Below, piece after piece: positions 34,189 to 45,020 of a DNA stretch of 64,000 nucleotides. Source of the DNA: Limnoperna fortunei (Eukaryota; Mollusca; Bivalvia; Mytilida; Modiolidae). A program made the translations under genes and the position numbers. Under the pieces are notes generated by a model. It did not search any database. It was not told the origin of the DNA and worked only from the letters and a program-made list of their open reading frames with translations. Numbering within the stretch: the stretch's first letter is position 1; each line of letters starts with the position of its first letter. The stretch spans positions 1,116,001-1,180,000 of the forward strand of contig OX104119.1 in assembly GCA_944474755.1 (NCBI GenBank). The letters are read 5' to 3'.

Positions 34189-36250
34189 AAGGTCTTTCCC
34201 ACTTCCAGTGGGAAGACCTTCTTGCTTTTGCTTTGATTATTTTTAAGGTCTTTCCCACTTTCAGTGGGAAGACCTTATTGTTTTTGTTCGGATTATTTTT
34301 CTTTTTTTTTCCGCCAACTTTCAAAACCAAACAGTTTAAAAACTATGCAACACATCTTTTTGGTCTTTCGCGACAAGTTTTGGGCACTGAAAGTCTATTC
34401 GGAATTCACCCTGTGAAATTGAAACATTTTTCTTTACGGAGTTATCTGCCCAAACACCGAAAACCTTGTTATCGCGTAATCTCTGGAACTATAACAGATA
34501 CAAGAAAACTAAAAAGTGACAAATGTTAAGGAACTTTTGGGACAACTTTATGACATATTTTGGCTAAAAATTTCTGACTAGCGAAGGCGAGCGGTATACC
34601 TTGAATGTTTCAAGGACTCCGCGTATCACAAAAACTCACAAACCGTAAGTCGAAATCACAAAAGGTCTTCACCATTTATCGTCCTATGACATTTCCTTAA
34701 AGAAAATCTCAAAGTCAAAGTTCAGAAGTGACCTCGACCTTAGGCCTCCAATCTTGTTATCATTACAACTCAAAAACTATAAAAGATAGAAGAAGACAAT
34801 ATATGGGAAAAATACTCCTCTCATCAAGGCCTTCATTTGATACATTTAGTTCAAAACTGTACGATGAACCGTTTTCGAGTTCGGGCTCTTGACTCATTTC
34901 AGTTAATCAGTTTTTGGCATACAACTTGAAAACCGTTACAGATAATATAGTAAACATATAGGTTTAACATGATCATCAAGTAAAGGCCTTCAATTAGAGC
35001 CCAAATTTAAAGGTCACAGGTCAAGGTCATACCATAGCAACCAGGTCTCCATTACAAAAAGTCCTTAGCAACCATATATTTTTAAATCAGGATGATGTAC
35101 TTTACTGAAACATGTCATTTTACAACCGGAAGTGGCATTTTGTCCCTAAAAATTAACTTCATAAAGGTATCTGGGAAAGACCTTTCTAATTGTTCTTGAA
35201 CAATTAGCCCTATCTTTTTTTTTCCGCCAACTTTCAAAACCAAACAGTTTAAAAAGTACGCGACATATCTTTTTGGTCTTTCGCGACAAGTTTTGGGCAC
35301 TGAAAGTCTATTCGGAATTCACCCTGTGAAATCGAAACATTTTTCTTTACGGAGTTATTTGCCCAAACACCGAAAACCTTGTTATCGCGTAATCTCTGGA
35401 ACTATAACAGATACAAGAAAACTGAAAAGTGACAAATGTTAAGGAACTTTTGAGACAACTTTATGACATATTTTGAAAAAAAATTTCTGATTAGCGAAGG
35501 CGAGCGGTATCCCTTGAATGTTTCAAGGACTCCGCTTATCACAAAAAGTCACAAACCGTAAGTCGAAATCACAAAAGGTCTTCACCATTTATTGTCCTGT
35601 GACATGTCCTTTAAGAAAATCTCAAAGTCAAAGTTGAGAAGTGACCTCAACCTTGGGCCTCCAATCTTGTTATCATTACAACTCGAAAACTATAAAAGAT
35701 AGAAGAAGACAATATATGGGAAAAATACTCCTCTCATCAAGGCCTTCATTTGATACATTTGGTCCGAAACTGTACGATGAACCGTTTTCGAGTTCGGGCT
35801 CTTGACTCATTTCAGTTAATCAGTTTTTGGCATACAACTTGAAAACCGTTACAGATAATATAGTATACATATAGGATTAATATGATCATCAAGTAAAGGC
35901 CTTCAATTTGAGCCCAAATTTAAAGGTCACAGGTCAAGGTCATACCATAGCAACCAGGTCACCATTACAAAAAGTCCTTAGCAACCATATATTTTTTAAA
36001 TCAGGATGATGTACTATACTGAAACATGTCATTTTACAATCGGAAGTGGCATTTTGTCCTTAGCAACGGCCACGAAAGTCCTTGACAACCATGTATTTTT
36101 TTACTCAGGACCACAGAAATAGTCTATTCCGCTTAAAAATGGTTCAGTAACTTATGTAGTCAAGTTCACAACAAGAGATGAAGAAAAATTAATTTCATAA
36201 AGGTATCTGGGAAAGACCTTTCTAATTGTTCTTGAACAATTAGCCCTATC
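34189..36250 (+). mobile_element. Hairpin-ended element, head-to-tail dimer
   Basis: Unit 1 34189-35214, unit 2 35215-36250. The 5' end has a hairpin AAGGTCTTTCCCAC-TTCCA-GTGGGAAGACCTT (34189-34220), duplicated at 34245-34276 with 56-bp spacing. The body starts CCGCCAACTTTCAAAACC at 34311 and again at 35224. Each unit ends TGGGAAAGACCTT followed by a perfect 22-nt palindromic hairpin CTAATTGTTC-TT-GAACAATTAG (35186-35207 and 36222-36243), then CCCTATC. AAGGTCTTTCCCA and TGGGAAAGACCTT form a subterminal inverted repeat. Unit 2 lacks the 5' hairpin and has ~120 nt extra before its 3' end. No coding capacity. Third family here with the same plan. Confidence 0.85.
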
Positions 36251-36600
36251 TTTTTATTTGTTTTTGCTAAAGCCAGGATTTTACAATCTCCCTACAACAC
36301 CACCTGGCCAGGGTGTATAGGAGAGAACTGATGTGATATTTTTGTCCTGGCTATATTATGATTTTATAAGTTAATCCAAAATCATATAGTTATCTAATAC
36401 AAAAAAACACAAGAGAAAAAAAAATTAATAAATAAATAACACACACAAAATTATAAAATAATAAAAAACAAAAATATTTCCTTTCAAAACATATACATGT
36501 CTCATTCAAACACACACAACTAAATGAAAATCCTTAACACAAAAAAAATTCACTCATTTACATGCTTTCAAACAATTGCTTATTAAAGAGATCTATAATA

Positions 36601-37914
36601 CTAACATCTATAGTTAAGTCTAGTGTATGCTTGCTCACAAAAGAGAGAGGGGAAAGAACTAGAAAAAAAAATCTTATTGACAGGGGCCCAATAGAGTTTT
36701 GTCTTCTCAAATGTATTACTTTTCTTTCCATTATCATGATTATATAAATCTAAAGTTTTGTAGTGTAGAATCTTTTGTTTCAAACCAATAATATTTGGTA
36801 TTTTTTCATCAAGTTTACAAATACCTTTCTTATCAATAGTCATTGTTGGAAAAGCTCTCTTGATCAGACTTACAAAAGTTACCAGAAAAGTCTGTGTGTG
36901 TACACAGTCAAAAAATAAGTGTTCTAAAGTTTCATCACATGATTTGCAAAAGCTACATAGTTTTGTATCAACAATTTTAATTTTATGCAAAAAATTATTT
37001 GTTGGTACAATTCTATGTAGAAGTTTAAATTTAAAATTTTTTAGGTAAGAATTTTTGCAACATTTTTGCAGCAGTCTAAAAAATTGGTTGAAATCTAAAT
37101 ATTCAATATTCAAATATTTCTGCCATGCATCTATTTTACCATTTAGCACAATGAACTTGTGTTTAATCATATCATTGTATAAAAACTTTAGACTTTTTGT
37201 AGTCTTAATATTTTGTATAAACTTGTTGACTTTATTAAAATTTTCTAGCTCTTGGGTATTTACATGTAACAAATTATTTTTGAGGATACTTTTGTAAGCC
37301 AAAGGAACATTAGAAATAAGACTATGATATCTCAAAAAGTTTTTGGTATCACATATCTGACTCATCTGATTAAAAGTATAGAAAGATTTGTTATTTTTGT
37401 CTATCAGGTCTACAAGACATTCAATACCTTCTTGTTTCCATTTAACAAAAAACTTCATATCACTTAAAGATACAAAATTCAGTATATCTAAGCTCAAAAT
37501 GTCATTTACATTCATAGGGACTATAGGTTTTACCACGTATAAGCCTTTAATTATATCTCTCCAGAACGGGTTACTTATACTATTAGCAATTTCTAAAAGT
37601 TTTTCTTTTCCCAAATTTAAGATTCTGAGACCCCCAAATTTTGTGAACTGTATTCCTGCTACATCTTGCCAAATGCCTGTTGTATTATTTAGGAGTCTTT
37701 TTATCCAGTTTAATTTAAGGTATGTACTAAAAGATTCAATATGGATCATTTTTAGACCACCCTCATGTAAACCTCCTATCAAAGTACCCCTCTTAATTTT
37801 TTCATTCTTTCCGTCCCAAATAAAGCTGTAAAATAATCTATTCAAATCATTCATCATAGAATTGTTAAGATTTGGTAGAGATGTTAGCAGGTGTATGATT
37901 TTTGGTAATGCCAA
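36601..37914 (-). pseudogene. L1 ORF2 C-terminal half with CCHC knuckle
   Basis: 437 open codons after the frameshift. It starts in the thumb (LPKIIHLLTSLPNL, FIWDGKNEKIKRGTL, GGLHEGGLKMIHIESF) and carries a C-terminal C-X2-C-X8-H-X4-C knuckle (CSFCKSCDETLEHLFFDC) near 36965-36915, as in the L1 at 10-14 kb. The first Met is arbitrary, being inside the ORF2 domain. Confidence 0.88.
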
Positions 37915-38972
37915 TGATTTATAACAGTAATTTTTCCTAAAAGGGATAGTTTTCTATGTTGCCAGCTTTTCAGAAGTTTTGAAATGTCGTGCAGTTTTTG
38001 CCTAAAATTCAGTTCTATTATATTTTCCAAGCATAGAGAGAAATGTATACCTAACAATTTGAAATTTGCGCGAGACCAGTTTAATTCTTTTTCTCTGCAT
38101 GAAACATCATCTGAGTATCTCTTGCTTCCAATCCAAACAGCCCTAGTTTTTGACTTGTTCATTTTAAGACCTGAAATTTTATAAAAATCTTCAAAAGTTT
38201 TCAATGTCTCCATTAGTGATTTTTCAGTGCCATCCAGTGTCAAGAATGTATCATCAGCATACTGACTTATAATTGAATGTAAATTGTTGATCACTAAGCC
38301 TTTAATATTACAATTAGATTTAGTTTTTAAGGATAGTAATTCAACTCCAATTATTAAAAGGTAAGGAGATAGGGGATCACCCTGACGACAGCCTCTCTCA
38401 AGATCAAAAAATGAAGACATGTGTCCATTATTTATTACACAGCTTTTTGCATATCTGTAGAAAGTGGTGAACCATCGACAAACTGATGGACCAAATTTGA
38501 AACTCTTCAATGCTTTAATAATAAAGTTCCATTCAATGGAATCGAAAGCCTTTTCAAAGTCTACAAGTAATAATAAACCTACCATATTTTTTTCTTCTAG
38601 ATAATGCATAACATCAAATAGCAATCTAGTATTTTCCCCAATAAATCTATCTTTTATAAAACCTTTCTGCGTATCACTAATAATATTTGGTAAAACATTT
38701 TAAAGTTTGTTTGCTATAGCAGATGATGCAATTTTAATGTCAACATTAAGAAGACTAATAGGTCTCCAGTCTGACATAAAACGTCTGTCCTTTTCTTCTT
38801 TTGGTAGACAAGTAATAACACTCTGATACTGAAAGTCGGAAAAACTTCCAGTATCATAGCCATATTTCAGAGATCTATATACAAAAACTCCAATATGTTG
38901 CCAAAACAATTTATAGAATTCAGATGTAAATCCATCAGAGCCAGGGCTCTTACCATTTGCCATGTTTTTCAA
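37884..38972 (-). pseudogene. L1 reverse transcriptase, N-terminal and palm part
   Basis: One frame from 38972 to 37884 with a TAA at about 38700 (between IANKL and NVLPNIISDTQKGF). Motifs: SPGSDGFTSEFYK, DWRPISLLNVDIKI, GFIKDRFIGENTRLL, LLLVDFEKAFDSIEW (motif A), GCRQGDPLSPYLL (motif B), QYADDTFLTLDG (motif C), FKLLGIHFS. The frame shifts near 37920 within GKITVI-LALPKII. Palm catalytic residues are intact, but the copy is dead because of the stop, the frameshift and the truncation. Confidence 0.88.
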
Positions 38973-38985
38973 TGCCTCACCACAT

Positions 38986-39603
38986 TGGCTTACTGGTTTC
39001 AGAGAAGAAGCATTTTAAAAAAATTGTCCCATAGGGTCCTATGTTAAAGTAAGTCCTGAGATGGTGGCCATTTTGAATTGCCAATCGGCATAAAAAAACA
39101 AGCATTTTATAGGACCATCCAAACAATATTGCTGGTAAGTTTTGTTTCCAAAATTAATGGTTAACCAGATTCATAGACTAAGTTTTTTACAACTTTTTTT
39201 AATAGGGTTCTTCTTAGTATGTTAAACTAAGTCCTTTGGTAGTGGCCATTTGGAATTTCCAAAAGGCATAAAAAACAAAAACTTTATAGAGGTCCATCTA
39301 AACAAAATTGCTAGTTAGTTTTGTTTCCGTTGGTCAACCAGTTTCAGAGAAGAAACCTTTTTTTTACAGTTTTCTCATAGGGTCCAATGTTAAACTAAGT
39401 CCTATGGTGGCGGCCATATTAGTTTTCCAATCTAAATAAAAAAAAACACAACTGTGTAAAGGTCTATCCAATGAGAATGATAGCCAAGTGGTTTCAGGGA
39501 AGAAGATTAAAATGTAAAAAGTATACAGACGCTGACGACAATGATGCTGACGGATGCAAAGTGATCACAATAGCTCACATGACTCTTTAGGTCAGGTGAG
39601 CTA
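38986..39603 (+). repeat. 3' part of a CCATTTTGAATTTCC-family element
   Basis: About three core units then the 3' module: CAGACGCTGACGACAATGATGCTGACGGATGCAAAGTGATCACAATAGCTCACATGACTC-TTTA-GGTCAGGTGAGCTA (hairpin 39570-39603, a few mismatches). The 5' end is replaced by the L1 break point. Confidence 0.85.
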
Positions 39604-39768
39604 AAAACTCCTAAAAAAATTAAAACAGAAGAAAATACATATAGTGCTGCAAAACCTAGTATGTATTGTCGGGTCCACAGAACAAGAAATTTATTGCGTG
39701 TGGCATGGTAAGGAATCTTAATATTTTTTGTTTCTGCATCATATCTTTAATGTTTACACGCATTTTAC

Positions 39769-40090
39769 GTATATATTTAGATTTTAAATAAATATGTTAT
39801 TAATACATGCTGTTGTTGTGCGGCTATGCACCAGCTGTGAGGACAAGACAATATAATTAGATTTAGTTACTTATCAGCTCATATTACATATATCAGTCTC
39901 AGGTCACAGTGGGAGACTTCCTGACATGATAGAGCATATCTCCATTGGTCAAGTCATTAACACATGTAACTAATTAACACATGGTAGTCACATGACTCCT
40001 TTGTGCTGCTTCCAACATTTGAGCAGCCAGTTAGTTTTAAACTGAGAGTTCACATTGACAGTCACAATTGATCTTGCATCCAGAAATTTT
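39769..40090 (+). repeat. Split direct repeat A1
   Basis: 322 bp, from GTATATATTTAGATTTTA to CATCCAGAAATTTT. Matches A2 (44533-44854) without indels and with about five substitutions. Left boundary of the element; likely carries promoter sequence for the gag-pol transcript. Confidence 0.93.
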
Positions 40091-40447
40091 TGTAATATGA
40101 GGATTAAACAACATGTGAATTGAAAGGTTTTCATTTGATGTATTCTATGTAAACAAAGAATATTTGGTCAGAATGATCTATTTAAACATTATACTGTTTC
40201 TGAGTTGGAGACTGTGCACATAATATGAACCTGCTCGCTAGTGAATTTGCAAGTGAACATAGGAGATGTGGGATAATAGTCTTGTTGTACGCAATTACAG
40301 ATAGATTTTTGTTTGAATCTTTCTAAGTTTCTGTGAACACTGTGCTCGCTGCCCGGCTAACGTATGTTACACTATAAGGAACAATTTTCCTACATCTCCT
40401 CTTCACAATAGTTTAACTGGAATCAAACGCCTTTGATTCACTGGAAA

Positions 40448-41542
40448 ATGGAGGATGAAGAACGCATCAGGACTCGGGCGGCAGCCAAGAAGTTAACAGA
40501 GGAAACTGCAGCCGAGTTAATAAAACATGGTTTTAACTCAATGGAAGCTTTGTCCCTTCTTGCAGCCGAGGATTTGAAGTGGTTCAAGATCCCTTTAGGA
40601 CACCAAAAACTGCTTATGCGTGCAGTGGAGCAAACATTTATAAAGAAGAACTGTGAAGGCTCATCCCAAACAAGTGCCCAGCATACCAGCAATGAAACTT
40701 CGGTTATAGAGTCGCCAAGAATATCTGGTCCCAGTTCTACAGAAGATTCCGTGGAAGTAAACACCCAAGATGTCTATGCCATGGAACTAATCAGACAATT
40801 AAAGACTCATCAGAACAAGGATACAATGAATGGAACATCTAGCGGACAAGCACAAGGTGGGGCGATTCATGGAGTGACAAACATTTTTTCAAGGCAGGAC
40901 CCTCAGCTTTGTTTGAAGACAATGCCAAATATTGAGACTAAACATTTTGATATAGTGGATTTTGTTAGTTTAGCAGGCTCAAGTATTAATGAAGAAAATT
41001 TTATAACTCAGGGTACAGGGGGTCAACTTATTTTGAAATCGGGACCAATCAAACCTAAACTGGAAAACTTGAGTCTTTGTCAATGGTCAGTTGCAAATAT
41101 TTCAATTATGTACAAGTTCCTCGAAACTGGGGCATTGACATCTACAACTTTATTAGATTACATGTCATATACTAAACGTATTTATCAGCTAATTGTATTT
41201 TATGACATGAACTCTGTATTTTTCTATGATAGGGAATATAGGGCAATACAGAATATTCATAAATTTAGGTGGGGAACAGATGTTCCACATTTGCAAACAC
41301 TATTTTTAAGACCAAGGGCACCCAAAGTCTCACAGACAACGCATAGCCTGAAGCCCCAGACCAAGACTACTTCTTATGTTTCCCATTCCCCAGGGGGCCG
41401 TGAAATATGTAGGCGGTTTAACAGTAAAAAAGGATGCTTTACTGTTAACTGCAAATATGAGCATATGTGTAGTGTGCCTGGTTGTGGTCAAACCCATGAT
41501 GTCATGGGTCACACTTTCTCAGTCACTCCAAAAAACATATAG
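40448..41542 (+). CDS. Gag-like protein with CCCH-type zinc fingers
   Basis: 365 codons from ATG 40448 (the frame opens slightly earlier without an ATG). The N-terminal ~70 residues look like a SAM/death-fold-like helical domain (LTEETAAELIKHGFNSMEAL, LLMRAVEQTF), followed by a Ser/Thr-rich linker and a conserved middle region (LCQWSVANISIMYKFLETG, YMSYTKRIYQLIVFYDMNSV). The C-terminus has C-X8-C-X4-C-X3-H (CRRFNSKKGC, CKYEH) plus CSVPGCGQTH, probable RNA-binding fingers. Expected to package the element RNA. It ends TAG at 41540 one codon after the slippery heptamer A-AAA-AAC (41530-41536). Proposed start MEDEERIRTR. Confidence 0.85.
   Translation: MEDEERIRTRAAAKKLTEETAAELIKHGFNSMEALSLLAAEDLKWFKIPLGHQKLLMRAVEQTFIKKNCEGSSQTSAQHTSNETSVIESPRISGPSSTEDSVEVNTQDVYAMELIRQLKTHQNKDTMNGTSSGQAQGGAIHGVTNIFSRQDPQLCLKTMPNIETKHFDIVDFVSLAGSSINEENFITQGTGGQLILKSGPIKPKLENLSLCQWSVANISIMYKFLETGALTSTTLLDYMSYTKRIYQLIVFYDMNSVFFYDREYRAIQNIHKFRWGTDVPHLQTLFLRPRAPKVSQTTHSLKPQTKTTSYVSHSPGGREICRRFNSKKGCFTVNCKYEHMCSVPGCGQTHDVMGHTFSVTPKNI
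41530..41536 (+). promoter_or_regulatory. Candidate -1 ribosomal frameshift site A AAA AAC
   Basis: In the gag frame the codons are CCA AAA AAC ATA TAG, so the heptamer has the exact X-XXY-YYZ phase for a -1 slip. The shifted frame reads CAT ATA GTG GTA AAG and continues without stop into RT. A stimulatory stem or pseudoknot downstream was not established. Confidence 0.6.
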
Positions 41543-43167
41543 TGGTAAAGCCATTGCGGGACCTTGACATTCAGATTTGGGAACAGGAATTACAATTTGA
41601 TTTTGATAAACAATTTTTATTGGAGGGAATTCGGCATGGTTTTGATATCATAACAGAATTTAATGTTTCAAAAAATGTAGTTACAACAAATCACCCATCA
41701 GCACAGTTCAAGGGCAGACTGTATGACCAGGCACATGCACAAATTCTAACTGAAATTGAAAATGGAAATTATGTATTTGCAGACAATATGTCATTAATTA
41801 TAAGTCCGCTAGGGGTCATTGAAAAACCAGATGGGGGTGTCAGACTCATTCATGACTGCAGTAGACCTGAGGGCTCTGCAGTAAATGATTTAGTTGCTGA
41901 CATGCCTAAGCAAAGGTTTCAAACATTAGAAGATGCTGCCAAACTGGTCACTCCTAAATGCTTTATGGCCAAGATAGATTTAAAATCGGCTTATCGTTCA
42001 GTTCGCATTAGTGACAGAAGCCAACAATTTACTGGTCTTAAATGGACGTTCGCTGATGGCACAGATCATATTTTGTATGACCGCAAACTTCCCTTTGGGG
42101 CCAAATTAGCGCCTAGTATTTTTCATAGGTTATCCCAATCTGTACGCCGCATGATGTCTCGTAAGGGCTTTACCATTATAGCATATTTAGACGATTTTTT
42201 CTTATGTGAAACTACTCAACAGAGGTGTCTTGACGCACTCAATACACTCTTAACCCTTTTATGCCGCCTGGGTTTTTTGATAAATTGGGGCAAGGTCATT
42301 GGCCCTTCCCAGAAAATCGTTTTTCTAGGTGTGGAAATTGATTCCACAACAATGGAGCTGCGCCTCCCGCATAGCAAACTGCAAGAATTAAAGCATCAGC
42401 TTATAACTTTTACACATCGCATGCGCGCATCAAAAAAACAACTGCAGTCATTAGCTGGCGAGCTTAACTGGGCTGCTGCAGTGGTTCATGGCGGAAGAGT
42501 CTTTCTTCGCAGGATCATAAATCGCATAACACAGCTAAAGCAAGATTGGCATAAAACACGCATAACTGGAGAGTTATTAGCAGACAGAACTTGGTGGCAA
42601 CAATTCATGTGCACCTTTAATGACAAATCTATCATTCTTGACAATCTCCCCATCACATCTGTCGCTACAGATGCTTGTACTGTAGGGGGAGGAGGCATAT
42701 TTGAGTCAGATTGGTTCTATGTTAACTGGGAAATGGATTATCCCAAAGCCACTAAATTTCATATAAATGAATTGGAGTCCTTTGCAGTTTATCTGGCAGC
42801 CAAAAAATGGGCCCCTTCTTGGAGAAACAAGCGAGTGGTAATTTTATGTGACAATGCCACAACAGTTGCCTCCATCAATAAATGCAGTTCCCGTAATTAC
42901 ATTTTGATGGGTTTTTTGAGATAATTATTTTGGATTTCTGCCTTCCATAATTTTCATTTGAAGGCAATCCATGTCCCTGGGGCATGTAACATTTTGGCAG
43001 ACAATATTTCCCGATTGCATGACACCCATTCCTTTGTACAATTTATTAGGTATTGTTTGCCACAACCTGTTTCTTTATCACATCTTCAACAGCACATGTC
43101 TAGTAATGCCCTTAATTTTCTTTTATCTAGGCTCACTCAGAGACCCAGACCTGTTGGCATTGAATGA
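41536..43167 (+). pseudogene. Reverse transcriptase-RNase H of the YR element, one internal TAA
   Basis: Pol frame entered by -1 shift from gag, or at GTG 41542. RT motifs: LGVIEKPDGGVRLIHDCSRP, MAKIDLKSAYRSVRI (Asp ~146 counted from 41542), LPFGAKLAPSIFHRL, AYLDDFFLCE (YLDD 215-218), FLINWGKV and FLGVEID. RNase H: TDACTVGGGGIF (Asp ~377), NELESFAVY (Glu), ILCDNATTVASI (Asp ~437). TAA at 42922-42924 follows MGFLR, then the same frame continues FWISAFHNFHLKAIHVPG, NILADNISRLH, the last RNase H His/Asp motif, to 43167. A single nonsense change thus truncates RNase H. Confidence 0.88.
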
Positions 43168-44122
43168 TTTGGTCGTTCATTTTCGGGGGAACACATTTGC
43201 AGGATCCACAAAAAAGACCTATCTTACTTATTTAAAATCATATATGAAATTTTGTCAACTGTTTAACTTGCCTTTAATACCAGCTTCATCTACCAATATA
43301 GCCAGATACATTGCGTTTCTGTCTAATCGTTTAAAATACTCCTCCATTGCCAATTACTTGACAGTTATTAAGACTCTTCACTTAGAAGCTAATCTACCTG
43401 ACACCCTAAATGGTCATTATGTAGATTCTGTGCTTAAGGGTGCCCGTCGTGTATTGGGAGATGGTTGTCAAAGAAAACTCCCTATTACTCCTTTTATTTT
43501 AAAAGGCATTTTTTCTACTATTGATGTTAACTCAAGCTTTGATTTGGCCTTTTGGACAGCATGTTTGGTTGCATTTTTTTCCTTCCTACGGAAATCTAAT
43601 TTGTTAGTTCCTTCACTGACAAGCTTTGAACTGGGCAGGGTAGTGTGCAGACAGGATGTCTCATTTGAATGCACAGGTGCTTCCTTGTTAGTTCGCCACA
43701 CCAAAACCATTCAATATAAAGAAAGAGGACTGTGCATCCCACTGCCACGCATTATTAACTCTCCCTTCTGTCCTGCCAGTACCCTCTTACTGTTATTAAA
43801 GCTTGTCCCTGCCCCCTTTGAACCTTGCCCATTATTCATGCATACATCAGGGCATAAAATTATTCCGTTGACGTACCCAACATTTCTGTCTCGCTTAAAA
43901 ACTACTTTACAACAACTAGGCCTCAATAGCTCTCAATATTCAGGGCATAGTTTCCGTCGTGGTGGCGCATCATTTGCTTTGGAGTGTGGTGTGCCATCAG
44001 ATCTCATACAGTCCCAAGGGGACTGGCGTAGTGACACATACAAAAAGTACCTTGACCCTTCTTTCAATAACCGACAACAGGTAATGTCAACCTTTGCTGC
44101 ATCTTTGGCTTCTTATTCCTAA
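42971..44122 (+). CDS. Tyrosine recombinase of the DIRS/Ngaro type
   Basis: 383 open codons from ATG 42971 in a frame overlapping the end of RNase H. The conserved part begins near residue 55, so the true start may be internal or reached by coupling. N-terminal core-binding (SAM-like) region around residues 65-165 (FAGSTKKTYLTYLKSYMKF, IARYIAFLSN). Catalytic residues: Arg 207 in FFSFLRKSN, Lys 245 in RHTKTIQ, H-x-x-R 326-329 in SGHSFRRGG, Trp 352 in GDWRS at the second-His position, nucleophile Tyr 360 in YKKYLDP. All are present, so the enzyme looks functional. It should join the circular cDNA to the chromosome. Confidence 0.92.
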   Translation: MSLGHVTFWQTIFPDCMTPIPLYNLLGIVCHNLFLYHIFNSTCLVMPLIFFYLGSLRDPDLLALNDLVVHFRGNTFAGSTKKTYLTYLKSYMKFCQLFNLPLIPASSTNIARYIAFLSNRLKYSSIANYLTVIKTLHLEANLPDTLNGHYVDSVLKGARRVLGDGCQRKLPITPFILKGIFSTIDVNSSFDLAFWTACLVAFFSFLRKSNLLVPSLTSFELGRVVCRQDVSFECTGASLLVRHTKTIQYKERGLCIPLPRIINSPFCPASTLLLLLKLVPAPFEPCPLFMHTSGHKIIPLTYPTFLSRLKTTLQQLGLNSSQYSGHSFRRGGASFALECGVPSDLIQSQGDWRSDTYKKYLDPSFNNRQQVMSTFAASLASYS

Positions 44123-44168
44123 ACTTCACTACCCACTACCTCTACTTGACAGGTTTGGGCAATAATTT

Positions 44169-44532
44169 GGGAGCACCACAGTAGTGCATATTCAATTTTG
44201 TAACTTTACATAACTATTATGTAATATGTTGGCATTTTTATCTAATCAATTAAACTGTGGTTAAATTTGCCCAAACCTGACTTGTGTCTTATTTTAGTTG
44301 CCTAGTTAGTGTTGGAGTTTTCTCACCAAATTCTGTATACATGATACAGACACTATGGTACTTATTCTATACTAGTATGATTGCTCAAACAGGCTTATAG
44401 GGCTAGAGGTCAACATGGCTTGCTCTACCTTATCATGCTATTGATACTATGTGCCTAAACTGGTATACATAGAGATCCACCTAGTTTTCCCCTTATGTGG
44501 GAGGGGGGAGGGATACATAAGCTTGGATTAAT
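44169..44532 (+). repeat. Split direct repeat B1
   Basis: 364 bp from GGGAGCACCACAGTAGTG to GCTTGGATTAAT. Matches B2 with about seven substitutions and no indel. It directly touches A2 at 44532/44533. Confidence 0.93.
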
Positions 44533-44854
44533 GTATATATTTAGATTTTAGGTAAATATGTTATTAATACATGCTGTTGTTGTGTGGCTATGCACCAGCT
44601 GTGAGGACAAGACAATATAATTAGATTTAGTTACTTATCAGCTCATATTACATACATCAGTCTCAGGTCACAGTGGGAGACTTCCTGTCATGATAGAGCA
44701 TATCTCCATTGGTCAAGTCATTAACACATGTAACTAATTAACACATGGTAGTCACATGACTCCTTTGTGCTGCTTCCAACATTTGAGCAGCCAGTTAGTT
44801 TTAAACTGAGAGTTCACATTGACAGTCACAATTGATCTTGCATCCAGAAATTTT
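44533..44854 (+). repeat. Split direct repeat A2
   Basis: 322 bp copy of A1. The B1/A2 joint (GGATTAAT|GTATATAT) gives the sequence expected when the ends B2 and A1 are joined in a circle. Confidence 0.93.
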
Positions 44855-45020
44855 CCCGCCCACCACACCCTATTTTTGCTAAAGGGTATTTAATATACAA
44901 TGTACATAGAATTTTCTTTGGGGGGTATTTTGTTTGTAGTGATGTAGTTAGCATTTTCTTTCTCAACCCAGTTTTGTTATTGTAAACTTTTTCTGTTTAT
45001 GTATGTATCTTTGCCTTTGT
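44855..45020 (+). other. Spacer between A2 and B2
   Basis: 166 bp with no match to the start of the internal region after A1 that I can see (begins CCCGCCCACCACACCC). No coding. Confidence 0.6.

Larger units (their letters stand above)
36251..38985 (-). mobile_element. L1/Tx1-type LINE, 5' truncated
   Basis: Minus-strand ORF2 remnant from the RT fingers (NGKSPGSDGFTSEFYKLFW) to the C-terminal CCHC knuckle, then a 3' UTR of a few hundred bp. A T-rich stretch at 36250-36268 on plus is the possible poly(A). The 5' break near 38985 lies where GGCTTACTGGTTTCAGAGAAG of a tandem-core element begins, sharing a CATTGG microhomology, as expected for 5' truncation during insertion or for later recombination. 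Distinct from, but same clade as, the LINE at 10499. Confidence 0.88.

Noticed and set aside
34189..36250. LTRs of a retrotransposon
   Set aside because: The two 1-kb copies are directly adjacent, end in hairpins instead of TG...CA, and have no internal coding region.
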